Below, piece by piece: positions 14,519 to 22,045 of a stretch of DNA of 64,000 nt. The stretch's first letter is position 1, and the number at the start of each line of letters is the position of its first letter. The position numbers and the translations under genes are program-made. Source of the DNA: Brevibacterium jeotgali (GTDB lineage: Bacteria; Actinomycetota; Actinomycetes; Actinomycetales; Brevibacteriaceae); assembly GCF_900169175.1 (NCBI RefSeq), contig NZ_FXZM01000001.1, forward strand, positions 186,001-250,000. Direction: 5' to 3'. Under the pieces are notes generated by a model. The model saw only the letters and a program-made list of their open reading frames with translations, had not been told where the DNA came from and ran no database searches.

Positions 14519-17008
14519 ATGACCTCGGAGCTCTTCGACATCCTCACCCGGTTCGGCGACCGCGTCGACCGTGTGACCCATGTCGAACGGCTGCCCGCCC
14601 GCCCCGGCCGTACGACGGACTGGCCCGCATGGCTGGACCCCGCGGTGCACGACGCATTCGTGACCGCCGGCATCGAGCGACCCTACGAGCATCAGGTGGA
14701 GACCGCGGACATCGCCCGGGCCGGCGAGAACGTCATCGTCGCGACCGGCACGGCGTCGGGCAAGTCCCTGGGCTACCTCATGCCGGTGCTCGACGCCGCG
14801 TTCCGCGGAACGGCCGCGCCCAGCGGCCGCGGGTCGACGACGCTCTACCTCTCACCGACGAAGGCGCTCGCGGCAGACCAGCTGACCTCCCTGCGCGAGC
14901 TCGTCCTCAAGGGTCTGCGTCCGACCACCTACGACGGAGACACGCCCCGGGCGGACCGTGACTGGGCACGCCGTCACGCGAACCTGATCCTCACCAATCC
15001 GGACATGCTCCACCGCTCGATGCTGCCCGGCCACGAACGGTTCTCCTCCGTCCTCAAGCGCCTGGACTACGTCGTCGTGGACGAGGCCCACCGCTACCGA
15101 GGGGTGTTCGGCTCGCACGTCTCCCTCATCCTCCGCCGGCTGCTGCGCGTGGCGCGACACTACGGCGCCTCTCCGGTCGTGATCGGTGCATCAGCAACAG
15201 CGGGCGACCCCGCCGAGGTCTTCTCCCGCCTCATCGGAGCCCCCGCCCGCGCAGTCGTCGACGACGCCTCACCGCGTGCCGCAGGCCGATTCCTGCTGTG
15301 GGAGCCGCCGCTGCTGCCCGGCATCGATCCGGCCGAGCCGCCCGCGATGGCCGGGCAACAGCAGCCGATCGCGGCTCTCACATCCGATCCCGCTCTCGCA
15401 CCCGATCCGTGGGCGGAGTCCGTACCGGGCGCACGAGGACCAGACGCTCGCGGGCCGGACGCTCGCGGGCCGGAACCACTCTCCTCCCCCGGTTCGTCGG
15501 CCGTGACCGAGGTCCCGGCCACGCAGGTCTCCGAGGCGCGCCGGTCGTCGCTCGCCGAGGCCGCCGACCTCCTCACCGACACCACGTGCGCCGGCAGACG
15601 AGCGATCGGCTTCATCGCCTCCCGCCGGGGCGCGGAGGCCCTGGCCTCGATCGTCAAGGACGGGGTCGCCCGCGTGGACGACTCGCTGGTGCGCACGATC
15701 GCCGCCTACCGCGGCGGCTACCTGCCCGAAGAGCGCCGCCTGCTGGAGACTGCGCTGCGCAGCGGCCGCCTGCTCACCGTCGCGTCGACCAACGCGCTGG
15801 AGCTGGGCATCGACGTATCGGGGCTCGACGCAGTCATCATCGCCGGCTGGCCCGGCACGCTGGCGTCCCTGTGGCAGCAGGCGGGCCGCGCCGGCCGCAG
15901 CGGACAGGAGTGGATCGCAGTGCTCGTCGCGCGCGACGACCCGCTCGACACCTACCTCGTCCACCACCCGGAGGCGATCTTCGACACGACCGTGGACGCC
16001 GTCGTCATCGACCCGGGGAATCCGTACGTGCTCGCCGGCCACCTGTGCGCAGCCGCAGCCGAGGTCCCCTTCACCGACGACGACTTCCGCCACTTCCCGG
16101 ACACCGCACCATCCATCGTCGACCAGCTCACGAGCGCGAGGATGCTGCGGCGCCGGCCCAGCGGGTGGTTCTGGTCGAAGGCGGAGAACCCTGCGGACCT
16201 CTCTGACATCCGCTCCGGAGGCGGCGGGACCATCCGCCTCGTGGAGCGGGAGACGGGTGCACTGCTGGGCACGGTCGATGATGCGGGAAGTCACCACCAG
16301 AGCCATCCGGGGGCGGTGTACGTCCATCAGGGACGCACCTTCGTCGTGGTCGACCTGGATCCGCAGGAGCGGGTGGCCCTCCTCGAGCAGCGCCATATCG
16401 ACTACACGACGGAATCGCAGTCCGTCACGGAGATCGGGATCCTCAGCACCCGTGCGACGGCCCCGCTGCCGTCCGGTGCTGCGGTGAGCTGGGGCGAGGT
16501 CGAGGTGACGTCGCAGGTGACCGGCTACAGGATGCGGCAGGCCGGCAGCGGCACCGTGCTGGGCGAGTACGCTCTCGAGCTGCCGTCGCAGGTCCTCCGC
16601 ACGACCGCGGTCTGGTGGGCTGCTCCCGACGCGCTCGTCGACGAGGCGGATGTGTCGGCCGGCGATCTGCCCGGTGCCGTGCACGCGGCTGAGCACGCGG
16701 CGATCGGGCTGCTCCCCCTGTTCGCCGGGTGCGATCGGTGGGACATCGGCGGCGTGTCGACGGCCCGCCACGCGGACACCGGGGTGGCGACCGTGTTCGT
16801 CCACGACGGGCAGCCGGGCGGGGCGGGGTTCGCAGAGCGCGGATTCGAGGCCTTCACCGCGTGGCAGACTGCGACCCGTGAGGCGATCGATGCCTGCGAG
16901 TGCGTGAGCGGCTGTCCTTCCTGCGTGCAGTCGCCCAAGTGCGGCAACGGCAACGAACCGCTGGAGAAGGACGCTGCGGCCCGACTGCTGCGCGTCGTCC
17001 TGGGCTGA
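14519..17008 (+). CDS. DEAD/DEAH-box helicase with C-terminal DUF1998/zinc module (MrfA/YprA-like)
   Basis: The 829-residue protein is a superfamily 2 helicase. RecA domain 1 has GTASGKS (near residue 77), SPTKALAADQ, DEAH near 187 and the SAT-like GASATA. RecA domain 2 has STNALELGIDVSG and QQAGRAGRSGQ. The C-terminus ends with a four-cysteine motif CECVSGCPSC...C, the zinc site of MrfA, a mitomycin-lesion repair helicase of Bacillus. The protein matches the position of mycobacterial Rv3649. Between the RecA domains is a low-complexity insert containing repeated ARGPD units. ATG 14519 is preferred over upstream in-frame ATG 14444 because it has TACGAT six bases upstream. It converges on the metal ATPase gene with only 11 bases between stops. 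A DNA-repair role is inferred. Confidence 0.85.
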   Translation: MTSELFDILTRFGDRVDRVTHVERLPARPGRTTDWPAWLDPAVHDAFVTAGIERPYEHQVETADIARAGENVIVATGTASGKSLGYLMPVLDAAFRGTAAPSGRGSTTLYLSPTKALAADQLTSLRELVLKGLRPTTYDGDTPRADRDWARRHANLILTNPDMLHRSMLPGHERFSSVLKRLDYVVVDEAHRYRGVFGSHVSLILRRLLRVARHYGASPVVIGASATAGDPAEVFSRLIGAPARAVVDDASPRAAGRFLLWEPPLLPGIDPAEPPAMAGQQQPIAALTSDPALAPDPWAESVPGARGPDARGPDARGPEPLSSPGSSAVTEVPATQVSEARRSSLAEAADLLTDTTCAGRRAIGFIASRRGAEALASIVKDGVARVDDSLVRTIAAYRGGYLPEERRLLETALRSGRLLTVASTNALELGIDVSGLDAVIIAGWPGTLASLWQQAGRAGRSGQEWIAVLVARDDPLDTYLVHHPEAIFDTTVDAVVIDPGNPYVLAGHLCAAAAEVPFTDDDFRHFPDTAPSIVDQLTSARMLRRRPSGWFWSKAENPADLSDIRSGGGGTIRLVERETGALLGTVDDAGSHHQSHPGAVYVHQGRTFVVVDLDPQERVALLEQRHIDYTTESQSVTEIGILSTRATAPLPSGAAVSWGEVEVTSQVTGYRMRQAGSGTVLGEYALELPSQVLRTTAVWWAAPDALVDEADVSAGDLPGAVHAAEHAAIGLLPLFAGCDRWDIGGVSTARHADTGVATVFVHDGQPGGAGFAERGFEAFTAWQTATREAIDACECVSGCPSCVQSPKCGNGNEPLEKDAAARLLRVVLG

Positions 17009-17036
17009 CCAGCCCGGCGTCAGCTCGTCGGCTGAC
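17002..17036. terminator. Two small hairpins at the convergent ends of the helicase and metal-ATPase genes
   Basis: GGGCT/AGCCC (17002-17006 and 17011-17015) and GTCAGC/GCTGAC (17019-17024 and 17031-17036) overlap the two stop codons. Both stems are short (5-6 pairs), so termination activity is uncertain. Confidence 0.35.
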
Positions 17037-18930
17037 CCGGAGCGCGTGTGCGGGCGGCACGCAGTCCGTTGAGGATCACCACCACCTCGGCGAGCTCGTG
17101 GACCAGGACGACTGCGGCCAGGCCGAGCACCCCTGTGATCGCCAGCGGCAGGAGCACGACGATGATGAGCAGGGACAGGGCGATGTTCTGATTGATGATG
17201 CTGCGGCCCCGCTGAGAGTGGGCGAGAGCCTGCGGGATCAGGCGCAGATCGTCGCCGGTGAAGGCGATGTCGGATGCTTCGATCGCAGCGTCTGACCCGG
17301 CGGCGCCCATCGCGATCCCCACGTCTGCGGCGGCGAGCGCCGGGGCATCGTTGATTCCGTCTCCGATCATCGCCGTCGGCCGTGAGCGGGACAGGGAGGT
17401 GACCGCGGCGGCCTTGTCCGCCGGCCGCAGCTGCGCCTGCACATCGCTGATGCCGGCCCGGGCGCCCAGCGCGTGGGCGGTGCGCGCGTTGTCGCCGGTC
17501 AGCATCGTCACGCCCACTGCCCGGTCTGCGAGGGTCTTGATCACTTCGGGCGCTTCGGGACGCAGGTCGTCGCGGATTCCGATCGCCCCGACCGGGGACT
17601 GGCTGCGATGCACGACGACCACTGTCATGCCGTCGTGCTCCAGTGCCTCGACCTGGTCTGCGAGTGCTCCAGGATCCAACCAGCGGGGGCTGCCCACTGT
17701 GATGGTGCCCGCGCTGAGGGTTCCCGTGATGCCGTGTCCGGCGGTCTCGGAGACGTCCGTGGCGGCGGTCGCGTCCGGGGCCGCTGCCGTGATCGCCGCC
17801 GCCAGAGGGTGGGTGCTGAGCTGTTCGAGACTCGCCGCCCAGGTCAGCACGTCCTCCGACGAGACCTCGGGGGACGTGATCACGCGGGCCGCAGTCGGCT
17901 GGTTGCGCGTCAGCGTGCCGGTCTTGTCGATGGCGAGATGCCGGATGCCGCCGAACCGTTCGAAGGCGGCTCCGGATCTGATGACGACGCCGAACCTGCT
18001 GGCGGCACCGACCGCGGAGACGACTGTGACCGGCACCGCGATCGCCAGTGCGCACGGGGACGCAGCCACCAGCACGATCAGTGCACGAGTGATCCACTGC
18101 TCCGGGTCCCCCAGCAGAGAGCCGAGGAATGCGACGATGGCCGCGAGCACGATCACGCCCGGCACAAGTGGGCGGGCGATCCGATCGGCGAGACGGGCCC
18201 GTTCGCCCTTCTCCTCCTGCGCGTGCTCGACCAGCCTCACGATGGTCGTCAGCGAGTTGTCGGTGCCCGCTGCGGTCGCCTCGACCTCCAGCACCCCCGA
18301 TGTGCTGATCGATCCCGCCAGGACCTGGTCATCGGGCACGACCTCGACCGGGATGGACTCGCCCGTGAGGGCCGAGGTGTCCATGCTGCTGCGCCCACGC
18401 CGCACGACGCCATCCGTGGCCAGCCGCTCCCCGGGGCGCACCAGAAGCGTCTGACCGATCTGCAGACGGCTGGCCGGTACGTCACCCGCCGTGCCGTCCT
18501 CGATGACGGTCGCGGTCTCGGGCACCAGCGTCAGGAGCGCTCGCAGTCCTGCGCGGGCACGATCCATCGCCTTGTCCTCCAGAGCTTCAGCGATGGAGTA
18601 CAGGAATGCCAGCGCGGCGGCTTCCTCGATATAGCCGAGGAGAACGGCCCCGACCGCGCTGATCGTCATCAGCAGTCCGATGCCGACCCTGCCCGAGCTG
18701 AGAAGCCGGCGCAGCGCGCCCGGTACGAAGGTGGACGCTCCCACCAGAAGACCCGCCCAGAACAGCACACGCGCCGCCATGCCGGCCCCGGACCATCCAC
18801 AGATCAGACCTGCCAGGAACGCGACGCCGGAGGCGACGGGGACCCAGACGGAGCGATCCTTCCACCACGGCACGTCGACATCGCCCGCAGACACGGCCTG
18901 CTCGGCCGGCGCGCAGCAGACCGCGTTCAT
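17020..18930 (-). CDS. P1B-type heavy-metal exporting ATPase (P1B-4-like, SPC motif)
   Basis: The 636-residue pump drives metal out of the cell using ATP. It has DKTGTLT with the phosphorylated Asp near residue 336, TGES, HP (in STHPLA), MLTGDN and GDGINDAPAL. The transmembrane metal motif near residue 295 is SPC, not the CPC of Cd/Zn/Cu pumps. The last membrane segment has HELAEVV. SPC plus HE, and the lack of an N-terminal metal-binding domain, match the P1B-4 class (CtpD/CoaT; Co, Ni, Fe or Zn), although the start MNAVCC adds two cysteines. ATG 18930 overlaps the cmtR stop by four bases. The regulator next door is a Cd/Pb sensor type, so the true substrate is open. Confidence 0.9.
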   Translation of the reverse strand: MNAVCCAPAEQAVSAGDVDVPWWKDRSVWVPVASGVAFLAGLICGWSGAGMAARVLFWAGLLVGASTFVPGALRRLLSSGRVGIGLLMTISAVGAVLLGYIEEAAALAFLYSIAEALEDKAMDRARAGLRALLTLVPETATVIEDGTAGDVPASRLQIGQTLLVRPGERLATDGVVRRGRSSMDTSALTGESIPVEVVPDDQVLAGSISTSGVLEVEATAAGTDNSLTTIVRLVEHAQEEKGERARLADRIARPLVPGVIVLAAIVAFLGSLLGDPEQWITRALIVLVAASPCALAIAVPVTVVSAVGAASRFGVVIRSGAAFERFGGIRHLAIDKTGTLTRNQPTAARVITSPEVSSEDVLTWAASLEQLSTHPLAAAITAAAPDATAATDVSETAGHGITGTLSAGTITVGSPRWLDPGALADQVEALEHDGMTVVVVHRSQSPVGAIGIRDDLRPEAPEVIKTLADRAVGVTMLTGDNARTAHALGARAGISDVQAQLRPADKAAAVTSLSRSRPTAMIGDGINDAPALAAADVGIAMGAAGSDAAIEASDIAFTGDDLRLIPQALAHSQRGRSIINQNIALSLLIIVVLLPLAITGVLGLAAVVLVHELAEVVVILNGLRAARTRAPGQPTS

Positions 18931-19289
18931 GCCGAACCCTCCGCCGTGTGGCAGCAGCCCAGGACAGAGCAGCCGGGATCGATGCACGGCGCGTCGACAT
19001 CGACAGCAAGCGTCACCTCGACCAGCGCGTTCAACGCCCGGGTCAGATGCGGATCCGCAATCTCATAGCGCGTCTGGCGCCCTTCCATCTGTGCGACCAC
19101 GATCCCGCAATCACGCAGGCAGGTCAGATGGTTCGACACATTCGGGCGGGTGAGGTCGAGGTCTCGTGCCAGCTGAGACGGATAGCTCGGCCGTGCCAGC
19201 AGCGCGAGAAGGACCCGCGACCTCGTGGGATCGGCCATCGCACGGCCAAGACGATTCATCACGCCAAGGCGATCAACAATGGTCAGCAT
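18927..19289 (-). CDS. cmtR: ArsR-family metal sensor, CmtR type
   Basis: The 120-residue winged-helix repressor aligns closely with recalled M. tuberculosis CmtR, a Cd(II)/Pb(II) sensor. The DNA-recognition helix contains TRPNVSNHLTCLRDCG. The three CmtR metal ligands fall at exactly the same numbers: Cys 57, Cys 61 and Cys 102. Three further cysteines (PGCSVLGCC) follow at the C-terminus, unlike CmtR. ATG 19289 is preceded by TATAGT with a seven-base gap, so the mRNA is probably leaderless and the repressor likely acts at this promoter on its own operon. Metal binding should release DNA and switch on the downstream P1B ATPase. Stop and ATPase start overlap (ATGA). Confidence 0.92.
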   Translation of the reverse strand: MLTIVDRLGVMNRLGRAMADPTRSRVLLALLARPSYPSQLARDLDLTRPNVSNHLTCLRDCGIVVAQMEGRQTRYEIADPHLTRALNALVEVTLAVDVDAPCIDPGCSVLGCCHTAEGSA

Positions 19290-19296
19290 ACGGTGA

Positions 19297-19302
19297 ACTA
19301 TA
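19297..19302 (-). promoter_or_regulatory. Predicted -10 element of the cmtR-ATPase operon
   Basis: Minus-strand TATAGT is followed by TCACCGT and ATG 19289. The surrounding bases ATACGGTGAACTATA form an imperfect dyad overlapping the element and may be part of the CmtR operator. A second dyad, ATGAATCAT, lies at 19312-19320. Confidence 0.55.
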
Positions 19303-19336
19303 CAGCGACCGATGAATCATTGGGCGATCGCGACGG

Positions 19337-19792
19337 TCACTCAGCGCGACCTGCGACTGCTGTCGCCTCCACCGTGAGGTCATCGTCCGTCCCGGGGATC
19401 CGGATACCCAGGGGCGCTTCGACCGTCACGGTCGCCGTTCCCAGGTCCGGGCGCGTGATGCATTCGGAGACCCTCGCCCCGTTGCGCTCCGCGACCTCCT
19501 CCGCGGTCGCACAGCCGTTCTCGCCCTGCACCTGCACGACGGCGATCGCCGCGAGGTCCGCCGCAGCATCGGCACGCGCCCGGGCATCCAGTCCCTGTCC
19601 GATCGTCCCCACCATGAGGGCGAGCGCTGCGGCGGCGCCCGCGATCCCGACTGCCGGGACCGTGCTGGAACCTGCGTCGGAGACCTGGGCGACCGTGCTC
19701 CGCCCGGACGCCGGGTCCTGAGCGCTCAGCGACGGTCCTGCACCTTCGGTGCCCGTCCGGATCTGGGTGCCGGCCACGGAATCGGCCGACAC
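19337..19792 (-). CDS. Rv3654c-like TadE/TadG-family pilus-locus protein
   Basis: The 151-residue protein has one hydrophobic segment (about residues 50-70, GIAGAAAALALMVGTIGQ) followed by ARARADAAADLAAIA, the conserved pattern of the Rv3654c/TIGR03816 family in actinobacterial tad loci. It is the last gene of the tad cluster here. Start GTG 19792 is chosen because GGAGAG sits six bases upstream and the preceding gene ends two bases before it; an in-frame ATG at 19819 would overlap that gene. Predicted as a minor pseudopilin or membrane component of the Flp/Tad secretion system. A cysteine pair later in the chain could form a disulfide outside the cell. Exact role unknown. Confidence 0.75.
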   Translation of the reverse strand: MSADSVAGTQIRTGTEGAGPSLSAQDPASGRSTVAQVSDAGSSTVPAVGIAGAAAALALMVGTIGQGLDARARADAAADLAAIAVVQVQGENGCATAEEVAERNGARVSECITRPDLGTATVTVEAPLGIRIPGTDDDLTVEATAVAGRAE

Positions 19793-19793
19793 G

Positions 19794-20144
19794 TCAGCTC
19801 TCCTTCCGTGCAGTCGCATGGGCGGAGACGGTGTCCGCGACGGGTGCGAGTACGTCTGGCAGCGGCACTTCCACGGTGACCTCCGCGTAGCCGCCGTCCT
19901 CAGCGATGAGGACCTGCGCAGAGTCGCCTGCGCGCTTCCGCGCCTCCTCCACGACCGCGGTCCGAGCTTCACCGCGCGCCACTTCTCGCGCCGCGCCCCG
20001 CGCGGCATCCATGGCGCGCAGCTGGGTCGCGCCGACAGCACCGGCGCCCACGACGATCCCGATGATGAGGACCAGTGCCGGCATGATCATCGCGAACTCC
20101 GCGGCTGCGGCACCCTCGTCGCGCGCGCCGGTGCGTCCCGACAT
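19794..20144 (-). CDS. TadE-like minor pseudopilin
   Basis: The 116-residue protein has the TadE arrangement: a short charged N-terminus, the sequence DEGAAAAEFAMIMP (type IV pilin-like with the conserved Glu), then a single membrane helix of about 20 residues and a soluble, alanine- and arginine-rich C-terminus. It corresponds to Rv3655c by position. It should be inserted in the membrane and may be cleaved by a prepilin peptidase, which is not in this window. ATG 20144 follows the pilin gene stop by one base, with GGAG upstream. It lies in the tad operon between the DUF4244 pilin and the Rv3654c-like gene. Confidence 0.8.
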   Translation of the reverse strand: MSGRTGARDEGAAAAEFAMIMPALVLIIGIVVGAGAVGATQLRAMDAARGAAREVARGEARTAVVEEARKRAGDSAQVLIAEDGGYAEVTVEVPLPDVLAPVADTVSAHATARKES

Positions 20145-20145
20145 G

Positions 20146-20424
20146 TCAGGCTCCGCCCAGTCCCAATGCGCCGGTGATGACTCCCGTGATCATCTCCTGG
20201 AGCGGATCGCTCTTGAGGACGACGACCAGGAGTGCGGCGAACCCGCACGCCGCGAGCGTCGTGATCGCGTACTCCGCAGTCGTCGCCCCGGTGTCATCGG
20301 ACAAGCACTCCCGCACCGTTCCCGGCCGGGCCACCACTCCGTCGAGGTGGCCGGCATCCGGCTCCTCCCGTTCGTGCGCACGTCGTTCCGGACCGCTCCT
20401 GTCATCACATGGCGTCGTCGTCAT
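20146..20424 (-). CDS. DUF4244 Flp-pilin-like protein
   Basis: This 92-residue protein is the probable major pilin of the tad locus. After a polar leader of about 48 residues comes GATTAEYAITTLAACGFAAL, the Flp/DUF4244 signature in which a Glu at position 5 of the mature pilin (AEYAI) is followed by one hydrophobic helix. Cleavage would fall near the G of DDTGATTAEY. It corresponds to Rv3656c. ATG 20424 has AGGGGAG upstream. It is separated from tadC by 272 bases carrying several hairpins, so it may have its own promoter or a processed leader that lets it be made in larger amounts than the assembly proteins. Confidence 0.8.
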   Translation of the reverse strand: MTTTPCDDRSGPERRAHEREEPDAGHLDGVVARPGTVRECLSDDTGATTAEYAITTLAACGFAALLVVVLKSDPLQEMITGVITGALGLGGA

Positions 20425-20696
20425 GGTGCTCCCCTTCCCTCGGACGGGTCTCATCCCGTCCGTGCTTCCCCAGCACGGGTCTCGTCCCGTCCTGCGACAC
20501 CGCGGGTCCGTCCCACGGCGACGACGCCCTGGTGGCTGTCGTGCCACGAGCTTCCACGTCGTTCATCGGCGGCAGAAGACCCTGCCCTGTGCTGTGGACG
20601 GATCGCATGCGGTCCACAGCGTCGTGTGCGCAGGGACACGTGATGACACACCGCGGCTGTGACGCAGCGCCGCTCCCACGGACACCCGCCGCACCG
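20425..20696 (-). promoter_or_regulatory. Structured non-coding gap upstream of the pilin gene
   Basis: No credible gene is seen in these 272 bases. They hold two near-identical tandem hairpins (GGACGGG-loop-CCCGTCC at 20442-20461; ACGGG-loop-CCCGT at 20475-20490, both with loop TCTCRT) just before the pilin ribosome-binding site. A 9-bp hairpin GCTGTGGAC/GTCCACAGC lies at 20591-20620, nearer tadC. The last may terminate or process the tadZABC transcript; the tandem pair would form in the pilin 5' leader. Confidence 0.5.
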
Positions 20697-21302
20697 TCAC
20701 CGCCCGGTGAGCGCTGGAGCCAGATCGCCGAGGAGCGTGAGGAGGACGGGGACGACTCCCAGGAGCACGAACGCTGGGAGCACGCACACTCCCAGCGGCA
20801 TGACGAGCATGACGCCCAGGCGCGCCGCTGCGATCTGCCTCCTCCGATGCTCGCGGCGACGCAGCTCGTCCGCGTGCGCCTGCAGCAGCGGTGCCAGCGC
20901 GACACCAGTCCGACTGGAGAAGCGGATGACCGCGATGACGGAGGAGAGCTCGGTCCGTTCGCCGCCGGTGTCCTCCGCCAGTCCGAGCCGTGCCGACCGG
21001 GCGATATGGGCGAGCCCGGAACGGTCTCCCGACGCCCGCACAGTGTGGTCGAGTGCGCGATCCACCGGCGGCCCCGCCTGCAGGCACACTGCGACGAGAT
21101 CCAGATCGAACGCCAGATCATCCACGGCAGAAGTCCCCGCGGGGACGTCGCCACCGCTGCGGGGGCTCTGCGGAGTCCGTGTGTCCCGACCCCCACGCGT
21201 GCCTGCACCGGTGAGTCGGGCCAAGCGCCTCACCTGCGGGGCACGCGTCAGCAGGAAGACACCGCCCAGTGCCGACGCGACGAGGAGTGCCGCGGCGATC
21301 AT
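20697..21302 (-). CDS. tadC: TadC-like pilus inner-membrane platform protein
   Basis: The 201-residue protein is a type II secretion F-domain protein of the Tad system. It has an N-terminal membrane helix, the cytoplasmic F domain (AVCLQAGPPVDRALDHTV near residue 80), and two C-terminal membrane helices (MLVMPLGVCVLPAFVLLGVVP). It should form the membrane platform with TadB that couples the TadA ATPase to pilus assembly. ATG 21302 overlaps the tadB stop by four bases. It is shorter than proteobacterial TadC, as is usual in actinobacteria. Confidence 0.85.
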   Translation of the reverse strand: MIAAALLVASALGGVFLLTRAPQVRRLARLTGAGTRGGRDTRTPQSPRSGGDVPAGTSAVDDLAFDLDLVAVCLQAGPPVDRALDHTVRASGDRSGLAHIARSARLGLAEDTGGERTELSSVIAVIRFSSRTGVALAPLLQAHADELRRREHRRRQIAAARLGVMLVMPLGVCVLPAFVLLGVVPVLLTLLGDLAPALTGR

Positions 21303-22045
21303 GTCGCCTGCTCCAGCATCCGCTTCATCCACACCCTCCCGCACGCGAGCAGGACGATGCCTCCTCCGATCGAGGCGAGGCCGACGGGAGAGACCAGCAG
21401 CGACCCCAGGTCGGCACCGATGAGCAGCGCGAGCCCCAGCCCTGCGGCGGGCAGCCACGTCAGCACGGTGACGGTGGCCTGCGGTCCCGCGAGCGCGACG
21501 ACGCGCTCCCGCTCTGCGTCGGCGATCTCACGGCGGCTGTGCGCGTACCGTGTGAGGACGTCGGCAGCGGGGGCTCCGGCCGATTCCGCCACCTCCCACA
21601 CCGCACCCATCCCCACGAGCACCTCTGCCAGCGTGGGCGGGAGGCCATCCACGTGGCGTGCGATCGCGGTGCGCGGATCGTCTCCCAGGCTCATCGAGCG
21701 TGAGACACGGATGAGGACCGCTGCGAGGTCGGGGTCGCTCACCTCCGCCAGCTGCGTCGTGACCGTCGCCGGCGGCATCCCGATGCGCAGCAGGGCAGCC
21801 GCCCGGTCGATGACGGCGATCGCTCGATAAGGATCGTTCACGGCCGCAGACGAACTGGGACGCGCATCGGAACCGAGGGTGGACTCAGGCCCGCCTGCCA
21901 CGTCAGACCCGGTGGGCCGATGCGCATCGCGGGGCCTCTCCCGATGCGGCGACAGGACTGTTCGCAGACGCATCGCGGCGAGGTCCACAGTCACGAGCAC
22001 GATGCCGAGGACGGCGGCGCCGCAGGCCACGAGGAGAACGATCAC
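21299..22045 (-). CDS. tadB: TadB-like pilus inner-membrane platform protein
   Basis: The 248-residue protein pairs with TadC. It has an N-terminal helix (MIVLLVACGAAVLGIVLV), a disordered linker, the T2SF domain in the middle (RVSRSMSLGDDPRTAI and EVAESAGAPAADVL are typical) and two C-terminal membrane helices. Start is GTG 22045, which overlaps the tadA stop (GTGA), so translation is coupled. It would sit in the cytoplasmic membrane as half of the assembly platform. Confidence 0.85.
   Translation of the reverse strand: MIVLLVACGAAVLGIVLVTVDLAAMRLRTVLSPHRERPRDAHRPTGSDVAGGPESTLGSDARPSSSAAVNDPYRAIAVIDRAAALLRIGMPPATVTTQLAEVSDPDLAAVLIRVSRSMSLGDDPRTAIARHVDGLPPTLAEVLVGMGAVWEVAESAGAPAADVLTRYAHSRREIADAERERVVALAGPQATVTVLTWLPAAGLGLALLIGADLGSLLVSPVGLASIGGGIVLLACGRVWMKRMLEQAT

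Noticed and set aside
15269..18097. 942-codon minus-strand open frame across the helicase and metal-ATPase genes
   Set aside because: It overlaps two convincing genes on both strands and has strongly arginine-rich composition. It is an artefact of long GC-rich open frames.
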